The notes under the pieces were generated by a model. That model did no database searches and was not told the origin of the DNA. It saw only the letters and a program-made list of their open reading frames with translations. A stretch of DNA of 64,000 nt. Source: HLUCCA09 sp965277275. GTDB taxonomy: Bacteria; Pseudomonadota; Alphaproteobacteria; Rhodobacterales; Rhodobacteraceae. The stretch is taken from positions 1,860,001 to 1,924,000 of the forward strand of contig CBDICG010000002.1 in the NCBI GenBank assembly GCA_965277275.1, written 5' to 3'. Below are positions 1-8,931 of the stretch, piece by piece (within the stretch, counting starts at the first letter, position 1; every line of letters starts with the position of its first letter). A program made the translations under genes and the position numbers.

Positions 1-1
1 T

Positions 2-487
2 TTTCGGCCTGACCCTGCCCTCGCCGGTGCCTTGCAGCGGTTGAACGAACTGCCGGAGGACGGCGTCGCGGATGCCGATCTCGCGCATGCGTTGGCAACT
101 GTCTCCGGGTCTGCACCGCTTGGCAGCGTGTTTGCAGCGCTCTCCACCCGCGCGCCGAACACCGAGCGGGATCGACGGGCGCTCGTACTGCACACCACCG
201 ATCCATGGGTCGCCGAGCAGAGGAACGGCAAACACGAGCCCGCCGCCGCCTTCGAGGTGGTGGTGGCCGCCGCGGATGCGTCCGCCCTCAACGACTTTGC
301 CACCCGTGGCATCGCCCTGCTCGACGAATTGCCGGAGACGCGGATCGACATGCCCGCCGTGGCCCGCCTGCTGGAGATCGCCGACCAGATCGAAGGAGAT
401 CTGGAGACGGAATCGGAATTGCTCGTCGCGCTAGCGCACAAGATCGAGGATCTCGGGCTCGAAGCCGAGCACGGCGGCGATGGCTGA
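2..487 (+). CDS. hypothetical protein, 5'-truncated by the window edge
   Basis: The frame is open from the first bases of the window, so the true start lies upstream; the first visible start-like codon is a TTG at 32. About 161 residues are visible. The protein is acidic and Ala/Leu/Glu-rich and ends in predicted helices, with no catalytic motif, signal peptide or membrane segment that I recognise. Its stop overlaps the proposed trmD start by 8 bases, so the two are probably co-transcribed. In related genomes this side of trmD usually carries rpsP and rimM, but this sequence does not look like RimM. Function unknown. Confidence 0.7.
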   Translation, partial: FRPDPALAGALQRLNELPEDGVADADLAHALATVSGSAPLGSVFAALSTRAPNTERDRRALVLHTTDPWVAEQRNGKHEPAAAFEVVVAAADASALNDFATRGIALLDELPETRIDMPAVARLLEIADQIEGDLETESELLVALAHKIEDLGLEAEHGGDG

Positions 488-1316
488 AACGTCCGACACA
501 AAGCCGCGCTCGCACGGCCGCCTCTCGATCCGGTCCAGCCTGCAGCCGCGCGATCTGATGGCCGAAGCGCCACGCCTCAAAGGCGCGTGGACAGCGCGTG
601 TGGTCACCCTGTTTCCCGAGGCCTTTCCCGGAGTTTTGGGCGCCTCGCTGACGGGCAAGGCCCTGCAAGACGGGCTGTGGCACCTCGAAACGATCCCGCT
701 CCGCGAATTCGGCGAGGGCAAGCACCGCAACGTCGACGATACACCAACGGGCGGTGGCGCGGGCATGGTCCTGCGGCCCGACATCGTGGACGCCGCGCTA
801 GCCCGCGCGGCGGAGGGCACTGTCCCCGCGCTCTGGCCAGTGATCTACCTCTCGCCAAGGGGCCGCCCCTTTACGCAGGCCATGGCACGCGCCTTCGCCG
901 GGGGTGAGGGGATGACGCTGCTTTGCGGCAGATTCGAGGGCGTAGACGAGCGGGTGTTGCAGCACAGACAGGTGCTGGAGGTCTCGCTTGGGGATTTCGT
1001 CCTCACCGGGGGCGAGATCGCCGCGCAAGCCTTGATCGATGCGACAGTGCGGCTTATACCCCGCGTGCTCGGGAATCAGGCGTCAACGGAGGAGGAGTCC
1101 TTCTCCCACGGGCTTCTGGAGCACCCGCAATACACGCGTCCGACCGTCTGGCAAGGTCGCGCGGTGCCTGACATTCTCCTGTCCGGCCACCACGCGAAGA
1201 TCGAAGCCTGGCGCAAGGACCAAGCCGAACGGCTAACCAAGGAACGTCGCCCTGACCTCTGGCGGGCTTATTGTGCAGCGCACGATAGGGACCCGGACGG
1301 AGACCAAGAGCTCTGA
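480..1316 (+). CDS. trmD: tRNA (guanine-N1-)-methyltransferase TrmD
   Basis: TrmD methylates G37 of tRNAs that read CNN codons, using S-adenosylmethionine, and so prevents +1 frameshifting. The 278-residue product carries the SPOUT-family knot signatures: YLSPRGRPFTQ, LLCGRFEGVDERVL and LGDFVLTGGE. The core begins at WTARVVTLFPEAFPG, about residue 37. The N-terminal extension (GRLSIRSSLQPRDL) resembles one I recall from Rhodobacteraceae TrmD, so I keep the ATG at 480. A second in-frame ATG at 558 would give 253 residues, nearer the usual length. It lies between an unknown gene and rplS, the common trmD-rplS arrangement. Confidence 0.95.
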   Translation: MAETSDTKPRSHGRLSIRSSLQPRDLMAEAPRLKGAWTARVVTLFPEAFPGVLGASLTGKALQDGLWHLETIPLREFGEGKHRNVDDTPTGGGAGMVLRPDIVDAALARAAEGTVPALWPVIYLSPRGRPFTQAMARAFAGGEGMTLLCGRFEGVDERVLQHRQVLEVSLGDFVLTGGEIAAQALIDATVRLIPRVLGNQASTEEESFSHGLLEHPQYTRPTVWQGRAVPDILLSGHHAKIEAWRKDQAERLTKERRPDLWRAYCAAHDRDPDGDQEL

Positions 1317-1368
1317 GGGCGCGCACATCTTCGCAGACAAACTGCGAGTAAGAGAAGGAGCGGATCAG

Positions 1369-1761
1369 ATGGACCTGATCGCACAGCTGGAGGCCGAGCA
1401 GATCGCTGCGCTCGGCAAAGAGATTCCGGATTTCAAGGCAGGCGACACCGTGCGCGTGGGCTTCAAGGTGACCGAGGGCACCCGCACCCGTGTGCAGAAC
1501 TACGAAGGCGTTTGCATCGCACGCAACAACGGCCACGGCATTGCCGGCTCGTTCACCGTGCGCAAGATCAGCTTCGGCGAAGGCGTCGAGCGGGTCTTCC
1601 CCCTCTACTCGACGAATATCGAGAGCATCGCCGTCGTGCGCCGTGGCCGCGTGCGCCGCGCCAAGCTCTATTACCTGCGTTCCCGCCGCGGTAAGTCCGC
1701 CCGGATCGCCGAAGATTCCAACTACAAGCCGAAGGCCCCCAAGGCCGGCGCCGAAGCCTGA
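1369..1761 (+). CDS. rplS: 50S ribosomal protein L19
   Basis: L19 sits at the 30S-50S interface of the ribosome. The 130-residue product starts MDLIAQLEAEQIAALGKEIP and contains the family segments FKAGDTVRVGFKV, RVQNYEGVCIAR and SFTVRKISFGEGVERVFPLY. The frame is open back to 1273, but the ATG at 1369 follows a strong ribosome-binding sequence (AGAGAAGGAG) and matches the normal L19 N-terminus. The C-terminus carries a short Lys/Ala-rich tail beyond the conserved domain. It follows trmD by about 50 bases and precedes rpmE by 11, so they probably share a transcript. Confidence 0.97.
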   Translation: MDLIAQLEAEQIAALGKEIPDFKAGDTVRVGFKVTEGTRTRVQNYEGVCIARNNGHGIAGSFTVRKISFGEGVERVFPLYSTNIESIAVVRRGRVRRAKLYYLRSRRGKSARIAEDSNYKPKAPKAGAEA

Positions 1762-1772
1762 GGAACGCCGCG

Positions 1773-1994
1773 ATGAAATCCGAAATCCATCCCGATTATC
1801 ACGTTGTCGACGTCAAGATGACGGACGGCACGATCATCCAGATGAAGACGACGTGGGGCAAGGAGGGCGATACGCTCGTCCTCGACATCGACCCCACGGT
1901 GCACCCGGCCTGGACCGGCGGAAATACCCGCCTGATGGACCAGGGCGGCCGCGTGTCGAAGTTCAAGAAAAAGTACGAGGGCCTCGGCTTCTGA
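1773..1994 (+). CDS. rpmE: 50S ribosomal protein L31
   Basis: This 73-residue protein matches ribosomal protein L31: MKSEIHPDYH at the N-terminus, HPAWTGG in the middle and the basic end RVSKFKKKYEGLGF. The CxxC zinc ligands of zinc-type L31 are absent, so this is the non-zinc form common in alphaproteobacteria. It lies 11 bases after rplS and is followed by a clear intrinsic terminator, which closes the trmD-rplS-rpmE unit. Confidence 0.96.
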   Translation: MKSEIHPDYHVVDVKMTDGTIIQMKTTWGKEGDTLVLDIDPTVHPAWTGGNTRLMDQGGRVSKFKKKYEGLGF

Positions 1995-2015
1995 GCCTCC
2001 CTTCTTTGACGTTTC

Positions 2016-2050
2016 AAACGGGCCGCCCATCGAGGCGGCCCGTTTTCGTT
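2016..2050 (+). terminator. intrinsic terminator after rpmE
   Basis: An inverted repeat AAACGGGCCGCC / GGCGGCCCGTTT with a 6-base loop is followed by a T-rich run (TTTTCGTTT). It starts about 20 bases after the rpmE stop. Strong stem and correct polarity make this a confident Rho-independent terminator. Confidence 0.9.
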
Positions 2051-2117
2051 TGTAAGGGGCGCTGGCGTTGACGCGGCGCGTGCGGCAGCGCAGGTTGCGC
2101 GCAAACCGGAGGATGCC

Positions 2118-2717
2118 ATGGCCCGTGCACTCATCGTGATCGACGTTCAGAACGATTTCTGCAGCGGCGGAGCGCTTGCCGTACCCGATGGCGACGCGGT
2201 CGTGCCCCGGATCAATGCACTGTTGCCGGAGTTCGAGATACGGGTCTTCACGCAGGATTGGCACCCGCCGAAGCACTCGTCCTTCGCCTCGGAGCACCCG
2301 GGCAAGGCGCCGCTCGATCTGATCGAGATGCCCTATGGTCCACAGGTCCTGTGGCCGGACCATTGCATTCAGGGCAGCCATGGCGCGGCGTTTCACCCGG
2401 ATCTGCACACCGACCCGGCGGACATGATCATCCGCAAGGGTTTCCGGCGGGAGATCGACAGCTATTCCGCCTTTTTCGAGAATGACCACACCACGCCGAC
2501 CGGGCTCGAGGGGTATCTGCGGACCCGCGGCGTGACGGAGGTGCTGTGCGCAGGGCTGGCCACGGATTTCTGCGTGAACTACTCGGCGATCGACGCCGCG
2601 CGCCTCGGGTTTGCGACCAGTGTGGACCTGAACGCCAGCCGGGGCATCGACGCCGACGGCTCGCTCGCCGCCGCCGAAAGCAAGATGCGGGACGCGGGCG
2701 TCACGCTGCGGGTGTAG
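2118..2717 (+). CDS. pncA: nicotinamidase (isochorismatase family)
   Basis: PncA deamidates nicotinamide to nicotinate for NAD salvage. The 199-residue protein has the expected catalytic triad: Asp9 (VIDVQNDFC), Lys107 (IRKGFRREIDSYSAF) and Cys152 (GLATDFCVNYSA). The metal-site residues of the family are present at D47, H49 and H82 (TQDWHPPKH, WPDHCIQGSHGA). The ATG at 2118 follows GGAGGATGCC, a good ribosome-binding site. It stands alone after the rpmE terminator and before msrA. No signal peptide is visible, consistent with a cytoplasmic enzyme. Confidence 0.94.
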   Translation: MARALIVIDVQNDFCSGGALAVPDGDAVVPRINALLPEFEIRVFTQDWHPPKHSSFASEHPGKAPLDLIEMPYGPQVLWPDHCIQGSHGAAFHPDLHTDPADMIIRKGFRREIDSYSAFFENDHTTPTGLEGYLRTRGVTEVLCAGLATDFCVNYSAIDAARLGFATSVDLNASRGIDADGSLAAAESKMRDAGVTLRV

Positions 2718-2905
2718 CCCCTGATTTCGTCGAGAGCGGCACTGCCCCCTTGACGTTCCGCATGGGTCCTGGCTGTTGCGGTAGGTATTTTTGCCAAGAT
2801 GAAGGGTGGGCCGAAACACTTGTCAGGAGCGCGTGAGGTCACGCGCCGGTGAGTTGCCGCGGCGGCCATAGAGCGGAATATGGCTCCATCGGAAGGGAGA
2901 CCCCC

Positions 2906-3571
2906 ATGGTTATGTTATTTGCAAAGCTCAAGCTCATGATCCTCGCCATCGCGATCGTCGTCGGGGTTTGTGTGCAATTCGGAGAGGCGAAGGCGCAGAC
3001 GAGCGCGACGGCCCTGCTTGCCGGTGGCTGCTTTTGGTGCATCGAGGCGGACTTCGAAAAGGTGCGCGGGGTCTCGGAAGTCGTTTCGGGCTTTGCGGGC
3101 GGCAGTGTGGCGAACCCGAGCTACCGTGACGTCGTGCGCGGCGGCACCGGGCATCTGGAAGTGGTCGAGATCACCTATGACCCGGGGGTTGTGTCCTACG
3201 CGCAGATTCTCGACCTGTTTCTGCGGTCCGTTGATCCGACGGATGCGGGCGGACAGTTCTGTGATCGTGGCATGAGCTACAGCACCGCCATTTTCACAAG
3301 CTCTGCGGCTGAAGCGGAAGCGGCGCGCGCAGCGATTGCGAAGGCGGAGGCCGAACTTCGCCAGAAGATCGTGACCCCGATACGGGACGATGCGCCGTTC
3401 TATCCCGCAGAAGACTATCATCAGGATTACTACAAGAGCGGCGACATCATTCTGACCCGCTTCGGGCCTCGATCGAAAGCCGCCGCCTACAAGCTTTACC
3501 GCGATGCCTGCGGCCGCGACGACCGCGTGCGTGCGCTTTGGGGAGACGACGCGCCGTTCGTCGGCGGTTGA
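2906..3571 (+). CDS. msrA: peptide methionine-(S)-S-oxide reductase with N-terminal signal/anchor
   Basis: MsrA reduces methionine-S-sulfoxide in proteins. The 221-residue product has the active-site motif GGCFWC (catalytic Cys42) and the family block YHQDYY near the C-terminus. The frame opens at 2849, but the ATG at 2906 follows GGAAGGGAG and begins a basic-hydrophobic segment (MVMLFAKLKLMILAIAIVVG) ending near an AKAQ cleavage-like site. That suggests an exported, periplasmic enzyme, unlike the usual cytoplasmic MsrA. No msrB or msrPQ is adjacent. Downstream mutS starts 71 bases later and is probably independent. Confidence 0.92.
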   Translation: MVMLFAKLKLMILAIAIVVGVCVQFGEAKAQTSATALLAGGCFWCIEADFEKVRGVSEVVSGFAGGSVANPSYRDVVRGGTGHLEVVEITYDPGVVSYAQILDLFLRSVDPTDAGGQFCDRGMSYSTAIFTSSAAEAEAARAAIAKAEAELRQKIVTPIRDDAPFYPAEDYHQDYYKSGDIILTRFGPRSKAAAYKLYRDACGRDDRVRALWGDDAPFVGG

Positions 3572-3642
3572 TCCCCCGCTAGCGCTGGCGACGCGCCGGA
3601 CGGCCCGCTATACCCGTCCAAACCGACGGGGGAGAGCTAGGG

Positions 3643-6306
3643 TTGGCCGGCAAGAGCAGCGTCGGCGCCGTCACGCCCATGATGGCGCAATACCTGGAGA
3701 TCAAGGGCGCGCATCCGGGCGCGCTTTTGTTCTACCGGATGGGCGATTTCTACGAGATGTTCTTTGAGGATGCGGTCGCTGCTGCTGCCGCCCTCGACAT
3801 CGCGCTGACCAAGCGCGGCACCCACGCGGGAGAGGATATCCCGATGTGTGGCGTGCCCGTTCATGCGGCCGAAGGGTACCTGCTGACGCTGATCCGGAAG
3901 GGGTTTCGCGTGGCGGTGTGCGAGCAGCTCGAGGACCCCTCCGAAGCGAAGAAGCGCGGCTCCAAGGCGGTCGTGAAACGCGACGTGGTGCGGCTTGTCA
4001 CGCCCGGGACGCTCACGGAAGACAGCCTGCTCGAAGCCCGCGCGCACAACTACCTTGCGGCCTATGCATTGTTGCGGGGCGAGGGTGCGCTCGCATGGGT
4101 CGATATCTCGACCGGGGACATGCGCGTGGGCCCTTGCCCCGATGTGCGGCTGGGCCCGGAGCTCGCGCGGCTGCACCCTCGCGAGGTGCTGTTGACCGAG
4201 ACCCTGGAAGGCACGCTCGAGAGCGTCGTGGAGGAGAACGGCGCCGCTGTCACGGCGCTGGACAAAGGCGCATTCGACTCCGCCTCCGGGGAGCGCCGAC
4301 TGACGGATGCCTACGGCGTGGCGAGCCTTGCTTCGTTTGGCACATTCACACGGGTTGAAATCGCCGCCATGGGCGCGCTCGTTGGCTACCTGGAGATGAC
4401 ACAGAAGGGGCGTTTGCCGCTCCTGCGGGCCCCGGTGCGCGAGTCCGAGAGCGACTCCGTGGCGATCGATGCGGCGACGCGTGGGAGTCTTGAGCTCGTC
4501 CAGTCGCTCTCGGGTGGTCGTGGTGGTTCGCTCCTCGGTGCGGTTGACCGGACGCTCACGGCCCCGGGTGCGCGGCTTCTGGGGCACCGCCTGTCGACGC
4601 CGTCGCAGGACTTGCAGGTCATACAGCAGCGGCTGGGAACCGTGGCGCGGTTCGTCGAGGATACCCATGCATGCAACGCGCTGCGGGAGGTCTTGCGCAC
4701 TGTCCCGGACATGGACAGGGCCCTTTCGCGGCTCGCGCTCGAGCGCGGTGGGCCACGGGATCTCGCTGCTCTTCGCAACGGGCTCGCCGCGGCAGAACGG
4801 GTCGCCGATCTTCTTGCGTCCGCCGATGCCGAAGGGCTCGGTGAGACGGAGCGAGACCTGCGCGGACACGACGCCATCCTCGGCGCGCTGGATGATGCGC
4901 TGGTCGCCGATCCACCGCTGATGGCGCGGGATGGTGGCTTCGTCGCGCCCGGCTACGACGACGATCTCGACGCCGCGCGCCAGCTTCGCGACGAGGGGCG
5001 CGGGGTGGTTGCCGGATTACAGGCGCGCTACGCGGAAGACACCGGCATCCCGTCGCTGAAGGTGAAGCACAACAACGTGCTCGGTTACTTCATCGAGACG
5101 ACCGCCACCCATGCGGAGCGGATGCTGGCTGCGCCGTTGTCCGACACGTTTCGGCACCGACAGACCACTGCGAACGCGCTGCGCTTTACCACGACGGACC
5201 TCACCGAATTGGAGAGCCGCATCCTGAACGCGGGCGGACGGGCGCTGGAGATCGAGAAGCGAGTTTTCGCGGAGCTGCGGGAACAGGTGTTGGCGGCTGC
5301 CGGACCGCTCGGGGTTGCCGCGCGCGCCTTGGCGGAGGTCGACGTGGCCACTGCCTGGGCAGACCTGGCGCGCGGGGCGGATTGGTGCCGCCCGGTGGTG
5401 AACGAAAGCCGCACGTTCCAGATCATTGGAGGGCGGCACCCGGTGGTCGAGCAAGCCTTGCAACGTCAGGGCACGCAGAGCTTTGTTGCCAATGATTGTG
5501 ATCTCTCGGCAGAGGGGGGCGCTGCGCGTATCCAGCTGCTGACAGGCCCCAACATGGCGGGTAAATCCACCTACTTGCGGCAGAACGCGCTTGTCGCCGT
5601 GCTCGCACAAGCAGGCAGCTTCGTTCCGGCTGAACGTGCGGAGATCGGGATTGTTTCGGCGATCTTCTCGCGCGTCGGTGCGTCAGACGATCTGGCCAGG
5701 GGGCGCTCAACCTTCATGGTCGAAATGGTCGAAACCGCTGCGATCCTGACCCAGGCGGATACCCGCGCGCTCGTGATCCTCGACGAAATCGGGCGTGGTA
5801 CAGCCACCTATGATGGCCTTTCCATCGCGTGGGCCGTTCTAGAGCACTTGCACGAAGCGAACCGGTGTCGCGCTCTCTTCGCCACGCATTATCATGAACT
5901 TACGGCGCTCGCGCACCGTCTGGACGGGGTCGAGAACGCGACTGTGGCGGTCAAGGAGTGGCAGGAGGACATCGTGTTTCTGCACGAGGTGCGTTCTGGT
6001 GCAGCGGATCGATCTTACGGTGTTCAGGTGGCGCGGCTTGCGGGGTTGCCGATGCCCGTGATCGAACGCGCGCGCGTTGTCCTCGATGCGCTGGAGCAGG
6101 GAGAGCGGGACGCGGGGCGGAACCCGAAGGCCCTGATCGACGACCTGCCGCTGTTTGCGGCGGCGTCGGCCCCGCCGGCAGCCAACCCCGTGCCAAGCGA
6201 CAGCCCGGCGTTGCGCATGCTCGAAGAGCTCGCGCCGGATGAGCTCAGCCCACGACAGGCCCTCGATCAGCTCTACGCTTTGAAAGCTCTCCTGAACGAG
6301 GGATAA
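3643..6306 (+). CDS. mutS: DNA mismatch repair protein MutS
   Basis: MutS binds mismatches and starts mismatch repair with MutL. The 887-residue protein has the mismatch-contact region (ALLFYRMGDFYEMFFEDA, containing the F-x-E motif), the long lever/clamp region and a C-terminal ATPase. The Walker A is GPNMAGKST at residues 635-643 and the Walker B region is LVILDEIGRGTATYDG; ATHYHELT follows. The proposed start is TTG at 3643, preceded by GGGGGAGAGCT; it keeps the VTPMMAQYLEIK sequence usual at this N-terminus. An ATG at 3679 is the alternative. The gene ends convergent with grpE. Confidence 0.96.
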   Translation: MAGKSSVGAVTPMMAQYLEIKGAHPGALLFYRMGDFYEMFFEDAVAAAAALDIALTKRGTHAGEDIPMCGVPVHAAEGYLLTLIRKGFRVAVCEQLEDPSEAKKRGSKAVVKRDVVRLVTPGTLTEDSLLEARAHNYLAAYALLRGEGALAWVDISTGDMRVGPCPDVRLGPELARLHPREVLLTETLEGTLESVVEENGAAVTALDKGAFDSASGERRLTDAYGVASLASFGTFTRVEIAAMGALVGYLEMTQKGRLPLLRAPVRESESDSVAIDAATRGSLELVQSLSGGRGGSLLGAVDRTLTAPGARLLGHRLSTPSQDLQVIQQRLGTVARFVEDTHACNALREVLRTVPDMDRALSRLALERGGPRDLAALRNGLAAAERVADLLASADAEGLGETERDLRGHDAILGALDDALVADPPLMARDGGFVAPGYDDDLDAARQLRDEGRGVVAGLQARYAEDTGIPSLKVKHNNVLGYFIETTATHAERMLAAPLSDTFRHRQTTANALRFTTTDLTELESRILNAGGRALEIEKRVFAELREQVLAAAGPLGVAARALAEVDVATAWADLARGADWCRPVVNESRTFQIIGGRHPVVEQALQRQGTQSFVANDCDLSAEGGAARIQLLTGPNMAGKSTYLRQNALVAVLAQAGSFVPAERAEIGIVSAIFSRVGASDDLARGRSTFMVEMVETAAILTQADTRALVILDEIGRGTATYDGLSIAWAVLEHLHEANRCRALFATHYHELTALAHRLDGVENATVAVKEWQEDIVFLHEVRSGAADRSYGVQVARLAGLPMPVIERARVVLDALEQGERDAGRNPKALIDDLPLFAAASAPPAANPVPSDSPALRMLEELAPDELSPRQALDQLYALKALLNEG

Positions 6307-6308
6307 GC

Positions 6309-6336
6309 GGTTGGAGCGGCCCTTTGGCCGACAACC
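6309..6336. terminator. hairpin between convergent mutS and grpE
   Basis: A stem CGGCC-CTTT-GGCCG is extended by GGTTG/CAACC across a small internal bulge, 3 bases after the mutS stop. There is no T run on either strand, so it may be a weak terminator or an mRNA-stabilising hairpin. Confidence 0.4.
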
Positions 6337-6408
6337 CGAGTAAGCAAAAGAAACGCGCGCGGGGTCAGCCGCACGCGTGCCCGAACAGCTCGGCCTGTCG
6401 GTGGACGC

Positions 6409-6984
6409 TTAGCCGGGGGTGGAAGAGACACCAACCTGGGCCGGACGCAGCAAGCGATCATAGAGCATGAAGCCGTCCGCCATCACCTGAATGATGTCGC
6501 CTGCCTTGGTATTCGGCACAGGCGCCTCGAACATCGCTTCGTGGTGTTGGGGATTGAACGGGTCACCGACGGACGGACGAAGAACCTTCACGCCGTGCTT
6601 TTCAAACACGTTCTGAAGCTCGCGCAGGGTCAGTTCGACCCCCTCGATCAGCGCCGCATCCGTGTCATGCTGGCCCTCTGTGACAACCGCGAGAGCGCGA
6701 TGCAGGTTGTCGTAGACCGGCAGCAGATCGCGCGCCAGACGGGAGCCGCCGTATTGCTCGGCCTCGCGACGATCCCGATCCGATCGCTTGCGCGCGTTCT
6801 CCGCATCCGCGAGAGCCCGCATGAAACGATCCTTGTAATCGTCACGCTCTGCGATGAGCTGATCGACGACGGGGCTTGGGCCCTCGTCCAGATCGATCGA
6901 GTAGTCCTCTGCCTCTTCGGCGAAAGCGCTCTCTGCGGACTCGAAGTCCGACAGATCCAGATCTTCTTTTTTCGCTTCGGCCAT
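6409..6984 (-). CDS. grpE: heat-shock nucleotide exchange factor GrpE
   Basis: GrpE is the nucleotide exchange factor of DnaK. The 191-residue protein has an acidic N-terminus, a long helical region (RDDYKDRFMRALADAENARKR, shown here in part) and the C-terminal beta domain with FNPQHHEAMFE and GDIIQVMADGFMLYDRLLRPAQVGVS. The frame opens 14 codons earlier, but the ATG at 6984 follows an AGAGGG sequence and gives the typical acidic MAEAKKED start. It lies 10 bases downstream of hrcA, so hrcA-grpE form a leftward heat-shock unit. Confidence 0.95.
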   Translation of the reverse strand: MAEAKKEDLDLSDFESAESAFAEEAEDYSIDLDEGPSPVVDQLIAERDDYKDRFMRALADAENARKRSDRDRREAEQYGGSRLARDLLPVYDNLHRALAVVTEGQHDTDAALIEGVELTLRELQNVFEKHGVKVLRPSVGDPFNPQHHEAMFEAPVPNTKAGDIIQVMADGFMLYDRLLRPAQVGVSSTPG

Positions 6985-6994
6985 AATGCCCTCT

Positions 6995-8068
6995 TCACGT
7001 TCGGTCAGACAGCAATCGCCCCACAAGTTGTGCCGTGTAATCCACGATGGGAACGATGCGCCCGTAGTTCAGGCGAGTCGGCCCAATCACGCCCACTGCA
7101 CCCACGATCTTTCGATCAGCGTTCATATATGGAGAGACCACCAAAGAGGAACCCGAAAGCGAAAAAAGCTTGGTCTCAGAACCAATAAAAATGCGCACAC
7201 CTTCGCCGGTCTCCGTCAGTTCGAGGAACTCGGCGATGTCGCGCTTGCGCTCGAGATCGTCAAAGAGCTGCCGGACACGCTCGAGATCTTCGGAGCTGCC
7301 CGTTTCGTCGAGCAGATTGGCGGCCCCGCGCACGATCAGCCGCTCCGTTGGCTCGCCCGCGTCTTCCCAGACAGCAAGTCCGCTTTCGACAAGACCCTGC
7401 GCATGCGTATCGATCTCACGCCGACGGCTTTCGATCTCTGTCCGCATCGAGGTGCGCAACTCCGAAAGCGTCCGGCCTTCTGCGAGCGCGTTGAGGAAAT
7501 TCGCCGCCTCGCGCATCGCAGAGGGCGTCAGGCCGGGGGCCGGTGTGAACACCCGATTCTCGACATGCCCGTCATCGAACACAAGAACGACAAGCGCCCG
7601 GTCCGTCGCCAGCGGGACGAATTCGATGTGGCGGATGGGCGCTTCGTGCTTTGGGGTCAGAACAAGCGATGCCACTTGCGTGGCGCCGGTCAGGGCAGAG
7701 CCGACCTTCCCCATCAAGCTGTTGATACTATTCTCATTACTGCCCAGCGTCGCATCGATATGGGCGCGGTCCTCATCCCCGAGATCACGCACTTCGAGAA
7801 GGCCGTCGACGAACATCCGCAAGCCAAGCTCCGTCGGAACCCGACCTGCGGAAACATGGGGACTGTCCAGTAGGCCAAGGTACTCGAGATCCTGCATGAC
7901 GTTCCGGATCGTCGCCGCGGAGACCTTTTCGGAGAAATCCCGCGTGAGCGTGCGTGAGCCGACAGGCTCACCGGTATCGATGTAACCTTCGACCACGCGC
8001 CGAAAAACCTCCCGCGAGCGGGTGTTCAATTCGTCGAGCGATTGCGTCCGTTCCGGCATCGTCTGCAA
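6995..8068 (-). CDS. hrcA: heat-inducible transcription repressor HrcA
   Basis: HrcA represses chaperone genes by binding CIRCE elements. The 357-residue product carries the N-terminal winged helix (SREVFRRVVEGYIDTGEPVGSRTL, SAATIRNVMQDLEYLGLL) followed by HVSAGRVPTELGLRMFVDGLL, all family hallmarks. The ATG at 8068 and one three codons later (8059) are both possible starts. I did not find a CIRCE inverted repeat in the 148 bases between hrcA and the divergent rph, so its own operator is not evident here. grpE follows immediately. Confidence 0.95.
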   Translation of the reverse strand: MQTMPERTQSLDELNTRSREVFRRVVEGYIDTGEPVGSRTLTRDFSEKVSAATIRNVMQDLEYLGLLDSPHVSAGRVPTELGLRMFVDGLLEVRDLGDEDRAHIDATLGSNENSINSLMGKVGSALTGATQVASLVLTPKHEAPIRHIEFVPLATDRALVVLVFDDGHVENRVFTPAPGLTPSAMREAANFLNALAEGRTLSELRTSMRTEIESRRREIDTHAQGLVESGLAVWEDAGEPTERLIVRGAANLLDETGSSEDLERVRQLFDDLERKRDIAEFLELTETGEGVRIFIGSETKLFSLSGSSLVVSPYMNADRKIVGAVGVIGPTRLNYGRIVPIVDYTAQLVGRLLSDRT

Positions 8069-8216
8069 ACCCTATCTCTACGGGACTATAAAGGACGGTC
8101 GCGCGCACTGGTCAACGGGCGGCGCCGCGCCACCTCGTGTGACAGAGCGCCCGACACTCTTGCAAAGCGGCGCGTGCCACGACAAGAGCGCACGAGACCC
8201 AAATACGGAGATAGCC

Positions 8217-8927
8217 ATGCGCCCGTCCGGACGCGCACTCGACCAGATGCGCGAAATCACCATCGAAACAGGCTACACACGTCATGCCGAAGGCAGCTGC
8301 CTGATCAGCTGTGGCGACACCAAGGTGTTGTGTACCGCCAGCATCGAGGAGCGGATCCCCCCGTTTCTGAAGAATTCCGGCCAGGGCTGGGTGACGGCGG
8401 AGTACGGCATGCTGCCCCGCGCGACCCACACGCGCGGCAATCGTGAGGCCAAGCGCGGGCAATCCGGGCGCACCCAGGAGATCCAGCGCCTCATCGGGCG
8501 GACCTTGCGCGCGGGGATCGACCGTCGTGCGCTCGGCGAGCGGCAGATCACCGTAGATTGCGATGTGATCCAGGCCGACGGCGGAACCAGATGTGCGTCG
8601 ATCACGGGCGGTTGGGTCGCGCTGAAACTCGCCGTCGCGAAACTGATGAAGGCTGGCGATGTCGTCTCTGATCCGATCATCGACCATGTGGCGGCGGTGA
8701 GCTGCGGGATCTACGCGGGTCAACCTGTCCTCGATCTGGACTACGCAGAGGACAGCGAAGCCGGAACCGATGGGAACTTCGTGCTGACTGGCAGCGGCCG
8801 GCTGATCGAGTTGCAGGCAGCGGCCGAGGGCTCGACCTTTTCACGCGACGAGATGAACGTTTTGCTGGATCTGGCGGAGAAGGGCGTTTCCGAGCTGGTT
8901 GCGGCTCAATCGGCGGCGGTGAGCTGA
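8217..8927 (+). CDS. rph: ribonuclease PH
   Basis: RNase PH trims tRNA 3' ends phosphorolytically. The frame is open from 8022, but the ATG at 8217 gives the standard N-terminus MRPSGRALDQMREITIETG and a normal length of 236 residues. Family motifs include YGMLPRATHTR, RTLRAGIDRRALGERQI and DCDVIQADGGTRCASITGGW. It is transcribed divergently from hrcA and is followed 4 bases later by rdgB, suggesting an rph-rdgB-hemW operon. Confidence 0.96.
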   Translation: MRPSGRALDQMREITIETGYTRHAEGSCLISCGDTKVLCTASIEERIPPFLKNSGQGWVTAEYGMLPRATHTRGNREAKRGQSGRTQEIQRLIGRTLRAGIDRRALGERQITVDCDVIQADGGTRCASITGGWVALKLAVAKLMKAGDVVSDPIIDHVAAVSCGIYAGQPVLDLDYAEDSEAGTDGNFVLTGSGRLIELQAAAEGSTFSRDEMNVLLDLAEKGVSELVAAQSAAVS

Positions 8928-8931
8928 GCCA

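Noticed and set aside
8069..8216. CIRCE element between hrcA and rph
   Set aside because: The expected TTAGCACTC/GAGTGCTAA arms are not present.
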